Assembly (NCBI GenBank): GCA_019749805.1 | Contig: JAIEPH010000026.1 | Span: forward strand, 124,001-188,000 | Reading direction: 5' to 3' | Source of the DNA: Mycobacteriaceae bacterium | GTDB lineage: Bacteria; Actinomycetota; Actinomycetes; Mycobacteriales; Mycobacteriaceae | Length of the DNA: 64,000 nt | In this document: piece by piece, positions 17,655-26,667 of the stretch | Layout of the letters: each line of letters begins with the position of its first letter | How positions within the stretch are numbered: position 1 is the first letter of the stretch | Translations under genes and position numbers: made by a program | Notes under the pieces: model-generated | What the model was told of the DNA's origin: nothing | Database searches by the model: none | What the model saw: the letters and a program-made list of their open reading frames with translations, nothing else

Positions 17655-18368
17655 TCAGCAGCGGCCGCGCTCGTCGAACTCGATCGGCAGCATCGCGGGA
17701 CCGGTGATGCCCACGCGAGCTTGTCGAGGCCCTGGTGGTGATGACCCAGCGGATGACCAACGTGCGGCGAGCGGCGCCCGCGGTGTGGAAGCCGACCACG
17801 ACTAAGGTGCCTGCCGGGATTGGCACGCCGGCGAAGTCGACGTCCTCGATCGCCATCCGCATCGCACCGACAGCGATTCGCGGCGTTCGGCGACCATGGC
17901 GTCGATGTAGTCGTCGAGTTCCGCCCACGCGCGCAGGATCGCGTTCTCGTGTTCGGCCACGTTCCAGCTGAACAGCTTGAAGAAGTCATCGGCCCACCCG
18001 GAGAACAGTTTCCAGTCCTCACTGGGAGCGCCGAGAAGCTCCGCGTTCACGGGAACCGGATAGGGGCGGGCGATGTCCTCGCCGGTGATGACCGTGTCGA
18101 GCCGGCCGACAGCGCGGGGTGTGAACGCCTTCGATACCGTCGACGCGCAGCCGCGAACGGTCTTCGCCGTTGATGCTCAGCAGCGTGGAGCTCGCACGAT
18201 CCCACATGGGACCCGACGTGATGCCCTGCGCCTCCAGGCCGAGACCTTCCAATTCATAGCTCAGGATCTCGGGGCCGTGCGCGCCCATCGCGAGCGGCCC
18301 CTGGCTCAGAGTCACGGCCAGTCGACGGACGGCAGGTCGACGGCGGTGGGTTCAAGGACGGTGGTCAT
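17655..18368 (-). pseudogene. Decayed cytochrome P450 gene
   Basis: Reading leftwards from an ATG with a good ribosome-binding site (GAGGAG), the start encodes MTTVLEPTAVDLPSVDWP and then a stop. Pieces of a P450 follow in different frames: ITSGPMWDRASSTLLSINGE, then AFTPRAVGRLDTVITGED, then PVNAELLGAPSEDWKLF and WNVAEHENAILRAW, then MAIEDVDFAGVPIPAGTLVV, then ITGPAMLPIEFDERGRC and a stop. The oxygen-binding I helix and the heme-cysteine loop are missing. At about 240 codons against the usual 400, with several frameshifts and deletions, it cannot work. Confidence 0.8.
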
Positions 18369-18468
18369 GCGGGTCTCCTCGCGTCTGAAGGACACCTCGA
18401 TGGTCGATTCCGGCTAGGGCGGCGGACTAGGGTAGGCGACTACCCCAACCGCAGAAACGAGGTCACGA

Positions 18469-19131
18469 GTGCGACAGGTCATCGCAGGTCTGCTCGTCGT
18501 CGGCGGTGTGGCGCACGGCTGGATCGGGCAGGCGGCGGCATCCCCGGACCAGCCGATCCCCCCGGTTTCGGACGCGGCACGCGCGGCCGGATTGGTGGAC
18601 GTCCGGACCGTCGTGCCCGACGCCGTCGTCGACCTTCGGTATGCGACCCCGAACAACTTCGTCGGGATCGCGATGTATCCCGCCGATGCCCGCTGCCTCG
18701 TCGACCAGTCGATGGCCGCCGGCCTGGCCACTGCCGCCGACACGCTGCGCCCACAGGGCGACGTACTTGTCTTCTGGGACTGCTACCGACCGCACGACGT
18801 CCAGGTTCAGATGTATGAGGTCGTGTCCGAACCCGGCTGGGTCAGCAAGCCCGGGCCGTACGCGCGCAGCCATGAGGCGGGGCTCTCCGTCGATGTGACG
18901 CTGGAGCGTGACGGCGCGCTCGTCGACATGGGAACGGGTTTCGACGAGTTCACGGCCCGCGCCAACGCGTACGCCACCGAAGGGGTCAGCCCGGCGGCAC
19001 AGGCGAACCGCACCCGTTTGCGCGACGCGATGGCCGCGGGCGGGTTCACCGTCTATAAGGGTGAGTGGTGGCACTTCGACGCACCCGGCGCCTACGCCAA
19101 CCACCCGATTCTCGATGTTCCTGTGAATTAG
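18469..19131 (+). CDS. Secreted VanX-like D-alanyl-D-alanine dipeptidase
   Basis: 220-residue zinc peptidase of the VanX/DdpX family with a signal peptide (about residues 1-24). The family signatures are present: DLRYATPNNFVG, then FWDCYRPHDVQ, SHEAGLSVD carrying zinc-binding His and Asp, and EWWHFD carrying catalytic Glu and the third zinc ligand. A secreted enzyme of this type would act on D-Ala-D-Ala released from the cell wall. GTG start. It is not next to vancomycin-resistance ligase genes, so turnover of cell-wall peptides is more likely than drug resistance. Confidence 0.88.
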   Translation: MRQVIAGLLVVGGVAHGWIGQAAASPDQPIPPVSDAARAAGLVDVRTVVPDAVVDLRYATPNNFVGIAMYPADARCLVDQSMAAGLATAADTLRPQGDVLVFWDCYRPHDVQVQMYEVVSEPGWVSKPGPYARSHEAGLSVDVTLERDGALVDMGTGFDEFTARANAYATEGVSPAAQANRTRLRDAMAAGGFTVYKGEWWHFDAPGAYANHPILDVPVN

Positions 19132-19415
19132 GTGATTTGATTTTCCGGTGCGCAGATTGATTCGCGGCGGTGTCGCTGTTCCGCGTCCTGAACGCCGACT
19201 TCGAGTGCACGGCCGACGCGCAGCACGCGTACTACCGGAATTCTGTTGTCGCAGAAGCGAATCCGTCGACATTCCCGGCCAACCGGGCCGTCACGCGATG
19301 TGACGAGACCTCGATATCCTTCGCGGAGTGAACCGACCTATGCGGCGTGTGCTGGTCCGTGCGTCGGATTCGTTCATGTGCGGCATGCGAAGCTACTACA
19401 CCGTTCGATGCGATC
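19132..19415. other. Intergenic stretch with no recognised feature
   Basis: 284 bases between the convergent VanX-like gene and the 157-residue secreted protein gene. The short frames here have no start signals or recognisable similarity. No hairpin with a U-run typical of a terminator was seen. Confidence 0.5.
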
Positions 19416-19889
19416 CTAACCGCTTCGAATCCATAGACAGTCACCGCTCAGCGACACATTGAACAACCTCGGCGCGAATGTGACCTCGAGTCGCTGGTCA
19501 GCAGCGCCCTCGGTGACCTCGGGTGCAGAGAGGACACCTGGGCCGAGAACGGTGACTTGTTCGGCGCGGCATCGGGTATCCGCATTGAGCGGGGTGGCAG
19601 TCCAGTCGCCGGACTGGACGTCCGGGTTTTGCCGACCGTTCCCGTGCAGCAGGATCGGCGGACCGACGCTGAGCCAGCGGTCGTTCGGAGGCTGCGGCGT
19701 GGTCACCGCCTGCCAACTGCCATTGCTGCACACCAGCGGCATCTTCGCGTCCGCGGGCCGCGTCGCTGCCCCGGCGGCGTCCGGTGGACACGGTGTATTC
19801 GCCTGCGGGACAACGGGATCAGCAGCCGCGACACCCGATGTGAATACCAAGACAACGGCCACGAGCATACCGGCCACAGTGCGGTACAC
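19416..19889 (-). CDS. Secreted hypothetical protein paired with the DUF4185 gene
   Basis: 157-residue protein with a signal peptide ending GVAAADP, two cysteine pairs (TPCPPDA with VCSNGSW, and TRCRAEQ with GDCLWIRSG) and a beta-rich C-terminal half. Its start is 3 bases after the stop of the large DUF4185 protein gene, so the two form an operon. I do not recognise the family. Export and cysteines point to an envelope role. Confidence 0.75.
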   Translation of the reverse strand: MYRTVAGMLVAVVLVFTSGVAAADPVVPQANTPCPPDAAGAATRPADAKMPLVCSNGSWQAVTTPQPPNDRWLSVGPPILLHGNGRQNPDVQSGDWTATPLNADTRCRAEQVTVLGPGVLSAPEVTEGAADQRLEVTFAPRLFNVSLSGDCLWIRSG

Positions 19890-19891
19890 CG

Positions 19892-22090
19892 TCAGCCCAC
19901 CTTGTCGAGGTCTGTCTTCATCAACATGACGTTGTAGTCAGACCACGTCGACAGGTTCCAGTACAACTCCGAGCCGGTGCCCTGCGTCGAGGGTGACCAC
20001 GGATGCATCATCGGCGCGTAGATCCCGCCGTTCTGCTGCGTCATCAAGACCTTGCCCTCCGACCATCCGCCCTCCGGGCGGTCGGACGTCCGCATGACGA
20101 TGTTGTTGTTCCGGTCGCCGTGCAGGGCGACGTACTTTTTAAGCTGCTGGTTGTACTGGACGGACATCTCGCTGACCGCGCTGCCTGGGTTGACTGCGCC
20201 GCAGGCTCCGGCCGTCGACTGGCCGAAGATCGGCGTCGCGGCCGCCGGATTGCCCTTGACCCAGCCGGCCGGGGTGGCGCCCGCGCCGTACCACCCGCCG
20301 GCGGTGCCCGAGGTGTAGTACTCGTACTTGCTCAGGTCGAGGATGTCCCGTTCCGCGACGCGGGCGACATAGGCCGCACCCTGGCGGCCGTTGGGTGTCC
20401 CGTAGGCGTAGACGTAGCCGTCGCCCGGCCGGACGAATGCCATCTGCTGGAAATTCTGGTTACCGGTCGCCGCGTTGTTGTAGCGGACGGTCTGCGGGGC
20501 GACCTTCCATGTCTCGCCGTTGTCTTCGGAGTAGGCGATCGCCGAGTAGTTCGTGGTCCACACCCCCGGAGCACCCCACTGAGTCACCGACATGAAGCTG
20601 ATGTACTGAGTGACGTTGTATTCGGTTCCCGGCGTCGGCACCGAGATGCCCGCGGTCGGAATCAGCGTGATCCCGGCGGGCAGTCCCTCGGGGAAGATGA
20701 TCTGCCGTGCCATGTACTGGTACGGCGCACCGGAGGGAACATAGGTCAACGGCGATCCGCCGAAGTCACTGCCGGTGAACCATTCCGGATCTGTGAAGTC
20801 GAGGCCGTCGAACAGATCGGCGTCGACGCTGCGGAACAGGACGTTCGGTCGCCAATGGGTGCCTGTCGCCATGCCGCCGACACCGAAGGTGTCGCCGAAC
20901 GCGATCAGAACCTGGTGTTCGTTCACGTCGGGAGTGTTCGGGTCGTCGACCATGCCGTTGTCCCACATGATGCCGAGGTCGGTGCCGGTGACGCCGTAGT
21001 AATACTGCGTGTTGTTCGCTGGATTGTTCCCGGTGATCCAGTCGACGAATTGAGTTGAGACGCTGAGATATTGGCCGGGCGCCGGGAATCCTGGCCGCGT
21101 CGTCGGCGGAGGTGTCGGTTCCGCAAGGGTGAGGCTCATGGTCTGCGCACCGGCGAGGGTCATGTCCTCCTCCGTGCCACCGGCGAGCGCGTCGATGAAT
21201 TCGTCCACCTCGCGACGGGCGAAGGCCAGCAGGCTCCACGCCAGCGGGGCCGCGGGATCCAGCGGCGCGTTACCCGCGAGCGGGTCGAGCAACGAGTCGA
21301 CCACGTTCGTCAGGATTTCCACCGCCGCGGTCAGCAGGTTTGGATCCTCAGGAGCGATGACGGGGGCGTCTTCGATCGACTGCGCGGCCATCAGCGGAGA
21401 GATGATCAACGGTCCCGACGCGGCGAGATCGCGCGCATCGGCGAATGTGACAACCTTCTCGACCTCCTGAGTGTTCGAGTCGATCGAGCCGGGATCCGTC
21501 ACCTTTTGGTCTGTGAGCGTTGTCGTCGTGGCGGTGTCCGGCTGCGACGCAGCGGGATCGTTGTTCGAGTCCTTGTCGGCCTCGTCGATCTTGGGTGGCT
21601 GCGGTTCCTGCGTCTCGGTGGGCTTGGGCTCCTCGGTGGGCTTGGGCTCTTCGGTGGGCTTGGGCTCTTCGGTGGGCTTGGGCTCTTCGGTGGGTTCGTC
21701 GGCAGGAGCCGATCCGGACGTATCGAGGGTCCCGGTGTTGGTCTGAGCACTCACCTGGCCGGGTTCCACCGCGCCGCGTGGCACGTCCTGGGTCGTTCCT
21801 GTGGTGTCCGAACCGTCCGTCGGTGACCCGTCCGTCTGGGTTGTCGTCGAGGAGCCGACCGGCGATGTGCCGGTGGTCGTGCCAGTCGTTGTGGTACCGG
21901 TCGTTGTGGTGCCGGTGGTCGCGCCGGTATTCGAGGCCTCGATGTTCGACGTGTCTGTGTTCGACGAGTCGGTCGAGGTGGATGAACCTGTTTGCGCTGC
22001 GGCCACCCCGTGGCCCATCGCAATCGCGGTTCCGACGCCCAACGCGACGGCTAGCCATCCGACACGGCCGATATAGCTGGCAGGTCCCAT
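19892..22090 (-). CDS. Secreted DUF4185-domain protein with Thr/Ser-rich and Lys-Pro-Thr-Glu repeat linkers
   Basis: 732-residue exported protein. Signal segment at about residues 8-32, a low-complexity Thr/Gly/Ser region (about 35-100), a linker with tandem KPTEEP units (about 135-158), a helical middle part, and a C-terminal DUF4185 domain from about residue 330 (GQYLSVSTQFVDWITG, then DLGIMWDNGMVDDP, IAFGDTFGVGG). DUF4185 proteins resemble five-bladed glycosidase-like folds, but no activity is established as far as I know. The linker would hold the domain away from the membrane through the cell wall. Confidence 0.82.
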   Translation of the reverse strand: MGPASYIGRVGWLAVALGVGTAIAMGHGVAAAQTGSSTSTDSSNTDTSNIEASNTGATTGTTTTGTTTTGTTTGTSPVGSSTTTQTDGSPTDGSDTTGTTQDVPRGAVEPGQVSAQTNTGTLDTSGSAPADEPTEEPKPTEEPKPTEEPKPTEEPKPTETQEPQPPKIDEADKDSNNDPAASQPDTATTTTLTDQKVTDPGSIDSNTQEVEKVVTFADARDLAASGPLIISPLMAAQSIEDAPVIAPEDPNLLTAAVEILTNVVDSLLDPLAGNAPLDPAAPLAWSLLAFARREVDEFIDALAGGTEEDMTLAGAQTMSLTLAEPTPPPTTRPGFPAPGQYLSVSTQFVDWITGNNPANNTQYYYGVTGTDLGIMWDNGMVDDPNTPDVNEHQVLIAFGDTFGVGGMATGTHWRPNVLFRSVDADLFDGLDFTDPEWFTGSDFGGSPLTYVPSGAPYQYMARQIIFPEGLPAGITLIPTAGISVPTPGTEYNVTQYISFMSVTQWGAPGVWTTNYSAIAYSEDNGETWKVAPQTVRYNNAATGNQNFQQMAFVRPGDGYVYAYGTPNGRQGAAYVARVAERDILDLSKYEYYTSGTAGGWYGAGATPAGWVKGNPAAATPIFGQSTAGACGAVNPGSAVSEMSVQYNQQLKKYVALHGDRNNNIVMRTSDRPEGGWSEGKVLMTQQNGGIYAPMMHPWSPSTQGTGSELYWNLSTWSDYNVMLMKTDLDKVG
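21615..21694. repeat. Tandem 18-base repeat coding for KPTEEP units
   Basis: About four nearly identical 18-base units in the leftward gene for the DUF4185 protein, each coding for one KPTEEP hexapeptide. Near-perfect DNA identity between units suggests recent expansion or copy-number variability. Confidence 0.8.
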
Positions 22091-22258
22091 GCCAATCCCT
22101 TCAAATGGCCCCCCGACCCGTCAGCAACGTCAATTAGATAACACAACGTCGTCCGGCACAGCAAAAAGAGGCAAAGGTCCCATAATTCACAGCGGTCGCT
22201 GTGGCGCCGATCTTGGTGGTGTTTTGCTGAAAAGCTCCGGCGGCGCGCAGTCTGTTGG

Positions 22259-22627
22259 CTAAGACATCAGGCCGGCGTCCCGCAGCGCGTCCTCATACAG
22301 GCCGAACGCGTAGGACAGACCGTCTCCGACCCATGCCTCGATGATGTTGACGTGATCGGCGATGGCCTGCACCTCATAGGCATACGTCTCGAATTGTTTG
22401 TCGAGATGCAGGGCGTTGATTTGCTGTCGGGTCCCCTGGATGAGGACGAACCCACCTAGTTCATTGCTCTGCGGTTTGAGGATCGCGGCGTCGAACCGCT
22501 CGATGCGTCCGTCGCGCTTCAGTTCCTCGAGGTAGCCCGTCAGCTTGTCCTTCAGGAAGGCGAGAGCCTGCGTCTCGCGTCCCCGCGTGGGAATCCCCCA
22601 CACCACCCAGACGCCCGCTTCTGCCAT
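22259..22627 (-). CDS. Conserved hypothetical protein, 122 residues
   Basis: Cytoplasmic 122-residue protein without signal peptide, beginning MAEAGVWVVWGIPTRGRE and with the pattern NELGGFVLIQGTRQQINAL, suggesting a small ferredoxin-like alpha/beta fold of the dimeric alpha-beta-barrel type. I do not know its function. It is divergent from the MFS transporter gene with 73 bases between the starts, and a palindrome sits in that gap. Confidence 0.7.
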   Translation of the reverse strand: MAEAGVWVVWGIPTRGRETQALAFLKDKLTGYLEELKRDGRIERFDAAILKPQSNELGGFVLIQGTRQQINALHLDKQFETYAYEVQAIADHVNIIEAWVGDGLSYAFGLYEDALRDAGLMS

Positions 22628-22659
22628 GGCTTTCCTTTTACACCAGATGTCTCGCTCTT

Positions 22660-22683
22660 ATCGCGTGACATGCAGAACGCGAT
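22660..22683. promoter_or_regulatory. Inverted repeat between divergent genes
   Basis: Seven-base arms ATCGCGT and ACGCGAT separated by ten bases, placed between the starts of the hypothetical gene (22627) and the MFS gene (22701). Size and place suit a dimeric repressor site controlling both. No regulator gene is adjacent, so the protein that binds is unknown. Confidence 0.4.
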
Positions 22684-22700
22684 CTGTGAAGCTTCGGCGG

Positions 22701-23999
22701 ATGACTCTTGTCGATGAGCCGGTCGCAACCCATAGCCCGAGACGGGCCTGGGTGGCCGTGATCCTGCTCGCGATCGTGGGCACTCTCAACTACGCCGACC
22801 GGTTCCTGCCCGCCGTGCTGGCTGAGCCGATCAAGAACGATCTGGCGTTGTCCGACACGGCAATCGGTGTCATCAACGGGTTCTGGTTCCTTGCGGTCTA
22901 TGCGGTGCTGGGCCTCGTGATCGCCCGGGTTGCCGACCGCGGCGCCTTCGGATTGGTGATCTCGACGTGCCTGACCCTGTGGGGCGCCATGACGATGCTC
23001 GGCGGCGCCGTCCAGTCGGCGTTCCAGCTCGCCCTCACCCGCGTCGGAGTCGCGGTGGGGGAGGCGGGCAGCACGCCGGCCGCGCATGCCTATGTGGCAC
23101 GGAACTTTCCGCCGGAACGCCGTGCCGCCCCGCTGGCCGTCATCACCATGTCGATCCCGCTGGCCAGCGCCGCGAGCCTGCTCGGCGGCGGTCTGCTCGC
23201 ACAGTCGCTGGGTTGGCGGACCGCGTTCGTGGTGATGGGCGCGATAAGCGTGTTGGTCGCCCCGCTGGTGCTCGTCGTACTCGGACGTCGCCAGCCGATG
23301 GCCGTTGCAACCGCACCCATGGGCGGCGACGTGCAGGCGGCGAAAGTGTTGGATCTGCTGAAGAAGCCGAGCTTTCTGGCCGTCGTTGTAGGCGCCGCGT
23401 TCATCTCGTTCGCGGGATACTCGCTGACCACCTTTGCGCCGGCCTACCTCATCCGGACACGCGAGATGTCGCTCGGCGAGGTCGGTGTGCAATACGGTCT
23501 CGCCAGCGGCTTGACCGGGATCTTGAGCCTGCTGATCGTCGGGCGTGTCGCGGATCGTCTGTCCGCCAAGGATCCTCGGTGGTCGCTGTGGCTAGTAGCC
23601 GCGATGACCGCTGTCATGCTTCCGTTTTCGGCCCTGGCGTTCGTGGTCGAGAGCCGGGCGCTGTGTATCTGGTTCATCGCACTGAGTTACGTCGTGGGCA
23701 CGGCCTACATGGCGCCGTCGATCGCCGCGATTCAACGGCTGGCAACAGCCCAGCAGCGCGCGACCGCATCAGCGATCTTCCTGTTCTTCGGCGCCATGGT
23801 CGGCTCGGCGGGCCCGTTTCTGACCGGCGTCATCAGCGATGCGCTCAAGGCCGACCTCGGCACCATGTCGCTGGGCCGGGCCTTGCTCATCGTCCCTGTG
23901 GCACAGGTGATCGCGATCATTTGTTACCTCGTTGCGAGCAGAAGCTTCATGCGCGAGATCGTCGAATCAGATGATGGGCTGGTCGTCCGGGCGGCGTAA
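22701..23999 (+). CDS. MFS transporter
   Basis: 432-residue major facilitator with about 12 hydrophobic helices. Motifs include NYADRFLPAVLAEPIKNDLALSD after the first helix and the charged loop RVADRGAFG between helices 2 and 3. The ATG at 22701 puts the first helix at about residues 15-35, while an upstream in-frame extension would be arginine-rich and antisense to the neighbouring gene. Resembles sugar-phosphate/organic-anion type transporters, but the substrate cannot be named. Its 3' end overlaps the convergent GH13 gene by 33 bases. Confidence 0.85.
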   Translation: MTLVDEPVATHSPRRAWVAVILLAIVGTLNYADRFLPAVLAEPIKNDLALSDTAIGVINGFWFLAVYAVLGLVIARVADRGAFGLVISTCLTLWGAMTMLGGAVQSAFQLALTRVGVAVGEAGSTPAAHAYVARNFPPERRAAPLAVITMSIPLASAASLLGGGLLAQSLGWRTAFVVMGAISVLVAPLVLVVLGRRQPMAVATAPMGGDVQAAKVLDLLKKPSFLAVVVGAAFISFAGYSLTTFAPAYLIRTREMSLGEVGVQYGLASGLTGILSLLIVGRVADRLSAKDPRWSLWLVAAMTAVMLPFSALAFVVESRALCIWFIALSYVVGTAYMAPSIAAIQRLATAQQRATASAIFLFFGAMVGSAGPFLTGVISDALKADLGTMSLGRALLIVPVAQVIAIICYLVASRSFMREIVESDDGLVVRAA

Positions 24000-25646
24000 C
24001 CGTAACCAGCGATAGCCATAGGGTTCGAGGCCGACCTCGATGCGGCCCTTGGCATCGAGCGCATGCTCGGTGAGATCGTCGAGCAGGTCAACGAGGACGG
24101 AACCGGACGGCGCGCCGTCAACCTGGATCGGCACGATGCAGCTGTCCGCGCCGAAATTGTGCAATGCGACCATCGTCCAGCCCGATTTTTCGCGGCACAC
24201 GTGTGCCAGGACGGCCGGGTTGGGTTGCTCCAGGATTTCGGCTGTCGACCAGCCGATCTCCGGCTGCTGGCGGTACGTGTAGATGAGGTTGCGCATGAAC
24301 CACCAGAACGAATCGTGGTCGTGGCGCTGGTCGGCCGCGTTGATCCGGTCGGGACCGTACAGACCGTCGGGAAGCGGCCGCGTCAGTCGACGCTTTGCCG
24401 CACCGGAAAAGCCCCCGTTTACACCGCGGGTCCACTGCATCGGCGTACGGACCGCGAATCGTCCTGCAATGTCGAGGTTTTCGGACATCCCGATCTCTTC
24501 ACCATAGAAGAGGACGGGGGTTCCGGGCAGCGAGAACGCCAATGAATAGGCCATGCGCATCCGTCGCTGGTCGCCGCCGAGCATCGAGGGGAGCCGCCGG
24601 CGCAGTCCGCGGTCGTAGAGCTGCATGTCCGGGTCCGGACCGAATGCGTCGAAGATTTCCTGTCGCTCGTCGTCGCCCAACTTGTCGAGCGTCAGCTCGT
24701 CGTGATTCCGTACGAAATTGGCCCATTGGCTGGTCACATCGAGTGCAGGCCGCTCGCGCAGGGCGTCCGCGATCGGACCGGCGTCGCCACGGGCCAGCGA
24801 GAGGTACATGTTCTGCATCGCGATGAAGTCGAACTGCATGTTGAGACCATCGCCGTCGGGACCGCCGAAGAATGTCAGTTGGTCCTCGTAGGGAAGGTTC
24901 ACCTCGCCGAGCAGGACTGCGTCGCCCAGGCGGCGGGTGACGAAATTGCGGATGTCGCCGAGGTACTCGTTGGGGTCGAACACTCCAGGATCTCCCGGTG
25001 CGCCGTCTTTGGCGAAGAGGAACGGCACGGCGTCCACCCGGAAGCCCGACACACCCAGCTCGAGCCAGAACCCGAGAGTGCGTGAAATCTCTTCCTGTAC
25101 AGCTGGGTTGGCGATGTTCAGATCGGGTTGATGTTTCAAAAAGTGGTGCAGATACCACTCGTCGGTCTTCGGGTCGAGCTCCCACAGACTGTCTTCCTGA
25201 TCGGGAAAGACGACGTCCTTGCGGCTGGACTTCGGTTTGGTCTTACTCCACACGTAGTAATCGCGGTACGAGTCTTCGGTGCTTCGGCGGGCCGATTTGA
25301 ACCACGGGTGGGCGTCGGAGGTGTGGTTCATGACGAAGTCGATGATGACTCGGATGCCTGTTGATTTGGCCGTGCGCACCAGTTCGACGAAGTCGCCGTG
25401 AGTTCCCAGTCGCGGGTCGACGCCGAAGAAGTCAGTGATGTCGTAGCCGTCGTCGACCCGGGCGGTCGGGTAAAACGGCATGAGCCATAGACAGGTCACG
25501 CCGAGGTCGGCGAGATACTCGATCCGCTCTGTCATGCCGCGGATATCGCCGCATCCGTCGCCGTTGTAGTCGTAGAAGGTCTCGATGTCCGCGCAGTAGA
25601 ACACGGCGTTCTTCCACCACAGGTCGGCGGTCTCGCAGCGCCTCAT
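23967..25646 (-). CDS. GH13 alpha-amylase-family enzyme, trehalose synthase/alpha-glucosidase-like
   Basis: 559-residue glycoside hydrolase family 13 protein. Catalytic-barrel motifs in order are DFVMNHTSDAHPWF, GVSGFRVDAVPFLF (nucleophile Asp in RVDA), LLGEVNLP (acid/base Glu) and FVRNHDELTLD (NHD). The pattern resembles trehalose synthase (TreS), which interconverts maltose and trehalose, and also alpha-glucosidases. I cannot decide between them. ATG 25646 overlaps the stop of the upstream oxidoreductase gene (ATGA), so the two are an operon. Confidence 0.83.
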   Translation of the reverse strand: MRRCETADLWWKNAVFYCADIETFYDYNGDGCGDIRGMTERIEYLADLGVTCLWLMPFYPTARVDDGYDITDFFGVDPRLGTHGDFVELVRTAKSTGIRVIIDFVMNHTSDAHPWFKSARRSTEDSYRDYYVWSKTKPKSSRKDVVFPDQEDSLWELDPKTDEWYLHHFLKHQPDLNIANPAVQEEISRTLGFWLELGVSGFRVDAVPFLFAKDGAPGDPGVFDPNEYLGDIRNFVTRRLGDAVLLGEVNLPYEDQLTFFGGPDGDGLNMQFDFIAMQNMYLSLARGDAGPIADALRERPALDVTSQWANFVRNHDELTLDKLGDDERQEIFDAFGPDPDMQLYDRGLRRRLPSMLGGDQRRMRMAYSLAFSLPGTPVLFYGEEIGMSENLDIAGRFAVRTPMQWTRGVNGGFSGAAKRRLTRPLPDGLYGPDRINAADQRHDHDSFWWFMRNLIYTYRQQPEIGWSTAEILEQPNPAVLAHVCREKSGWTMVALHNFGADSCIVPIQVDGAPSGSVLVDLLDDLTEHALDAKGRIEVGLEPYGYRWLRLRRPDDQPII

Positions 25647-26626
25647 GCGCGTGCCGCCTGTGGCGCAGTTGGAGAGAGCGCCGGCAGCACATGTGCACCG
25701 AACGCCTCGATGAAGGCGCTCTGATGCTGCCCGACGAAATGCAGATAAAGCTCGTCCCATCCCTGCTCGATGTCCTGTTGCAACCATGCGGTGTGCTGAC
25801 CCAGATCGTCAGAGACCCGAACGGATTGGCGGACGTCTTCGGGGGACACTTTCTCGGCGATCACGTCGAACGCCTCGACCGACTCGGTGTCCCAGCAGAC
25901 TGGAGGTTCGAACACGTTGCTGCGCCATTGATGATGGGCGATGGCGAGTGCCTCGTCCTCGTCGGGCGCCCAGCTGAGATGGATCTGGAGGCGAGCAGGC
26001 CCTCTGCCGCCGGCGTCGCGATAGGACTCCATGACCTTGCTCAGTGTCTCCCGCGACTGATTGACGGTGATCAGGCCGTCGGCCCACGCGGCATGACGAG
26101 CGGCGGTTTCGGGCGTGACGGCCGGTCCAACGAGGTCCGGAACGACGTCGGGCCGCGTCCACAGGCGCGCCCGATTGACGTGAACGAGGCCGCTGTGGCT
26201 GACCTCCTCGCCGTCGAGAAGACGTCGGATGACGCCGACGCATTCGACGAGGCGTTCGTCGCGCACCTCCTTGCGCGGCCATTCGTCGCCTGTGATCCGT
26301 TCGTTCGACGCTTCGCCCGATCCGAGCGCCGCCCAGAATCGGCCGGGAAACATCTGCGCGAGCGTCGCTATCGCCTGCGCGACGATGGCCGGGTGGTAGC
26401 GCTGGCCTGGCGCATTCACGACGCCGAACGGTAATTGCGTCGTAGCGAGTGCGGCGCCGAGAAACGACCATGCGAAGCCCGACTCGCCTTGACGCTCACT
26501 CCAGGGATTGAAGTGGTCCGAGGACATGGCGGCGGTGAATCCGGCTTGTTCGGCGTGCTGGACGTCCCGCAGTAGTTGGCGCGGTGCGATCTGCTCGTGA
26601 GAGCAGTGAAAACCAATGACGGTCAT
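25643..26626 (-). CDS. LLM-class flavin-dependent oxidoreductase
   Basis: 327-residue protein of the bacterial luciferase-like monooxygenase superfamily. MTVIGFHCSHEQIAPRQLL starts the TIM barrel, followed by SSDHFNPWSE, then GQRYHPAIVAQAIATLAQM and RFWAALGSGEASNE, close to the F420-type glucose-6-phosphate dehydrogenase-like group. I recall a subgroup described as probable non-F420 flavin oxidoreductases. Cofactor and substrate are unproven. An ATG at 26638 would add four residues. Translationally coupled to the GH13 enzyme, suggesting a shared carbohydrate-related role. Confidence 0.78.
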   Translation of the reverse strand: MTVIGFHCSHEQIAPRQLLRDVQHAEQAGFTAAMSSDHFNPWSERQGESGFAWSFLGAALATTQLPFGVVNAPGQRYHPAIVAQAIATLAQMFPGRFWAALGSGEASNERITGDEWPRKEVRDERLVECVGVIRRLLDGEEVSHSGLVHVNRARLWTRPDVVPDLVGPAVTPETAARHAAWADGLITVNQSRETLSKVMESYRDAGGRGPARLQIHLSWAPDEDEALAIAHHQWRSNVFEPPVCWDTESVEAFDVIAEKVSPEDVRQSVRVSDDLGQHTAWLQQDIEQGWDELYLHFVGQHQSAFIEAFGAHVLPALSPTAPQAARA

Positions 26627-26667
26627 GGGTAAGCGCATACCCGATATGGACGAGTAGTTTCACGGAC

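Noticed and set aside
20038..20060. KstR2-like half palindrome CAAGACCTTG
   Set aside because: Lies within coding sequence of the DUF4185 gene and lacks the flanking consensus bases.
21615..21694. Short tandem repeats as a CRISPR array
   Set aside because: The units are adjacent without spacers and lie in frame in a secreted protein gene.
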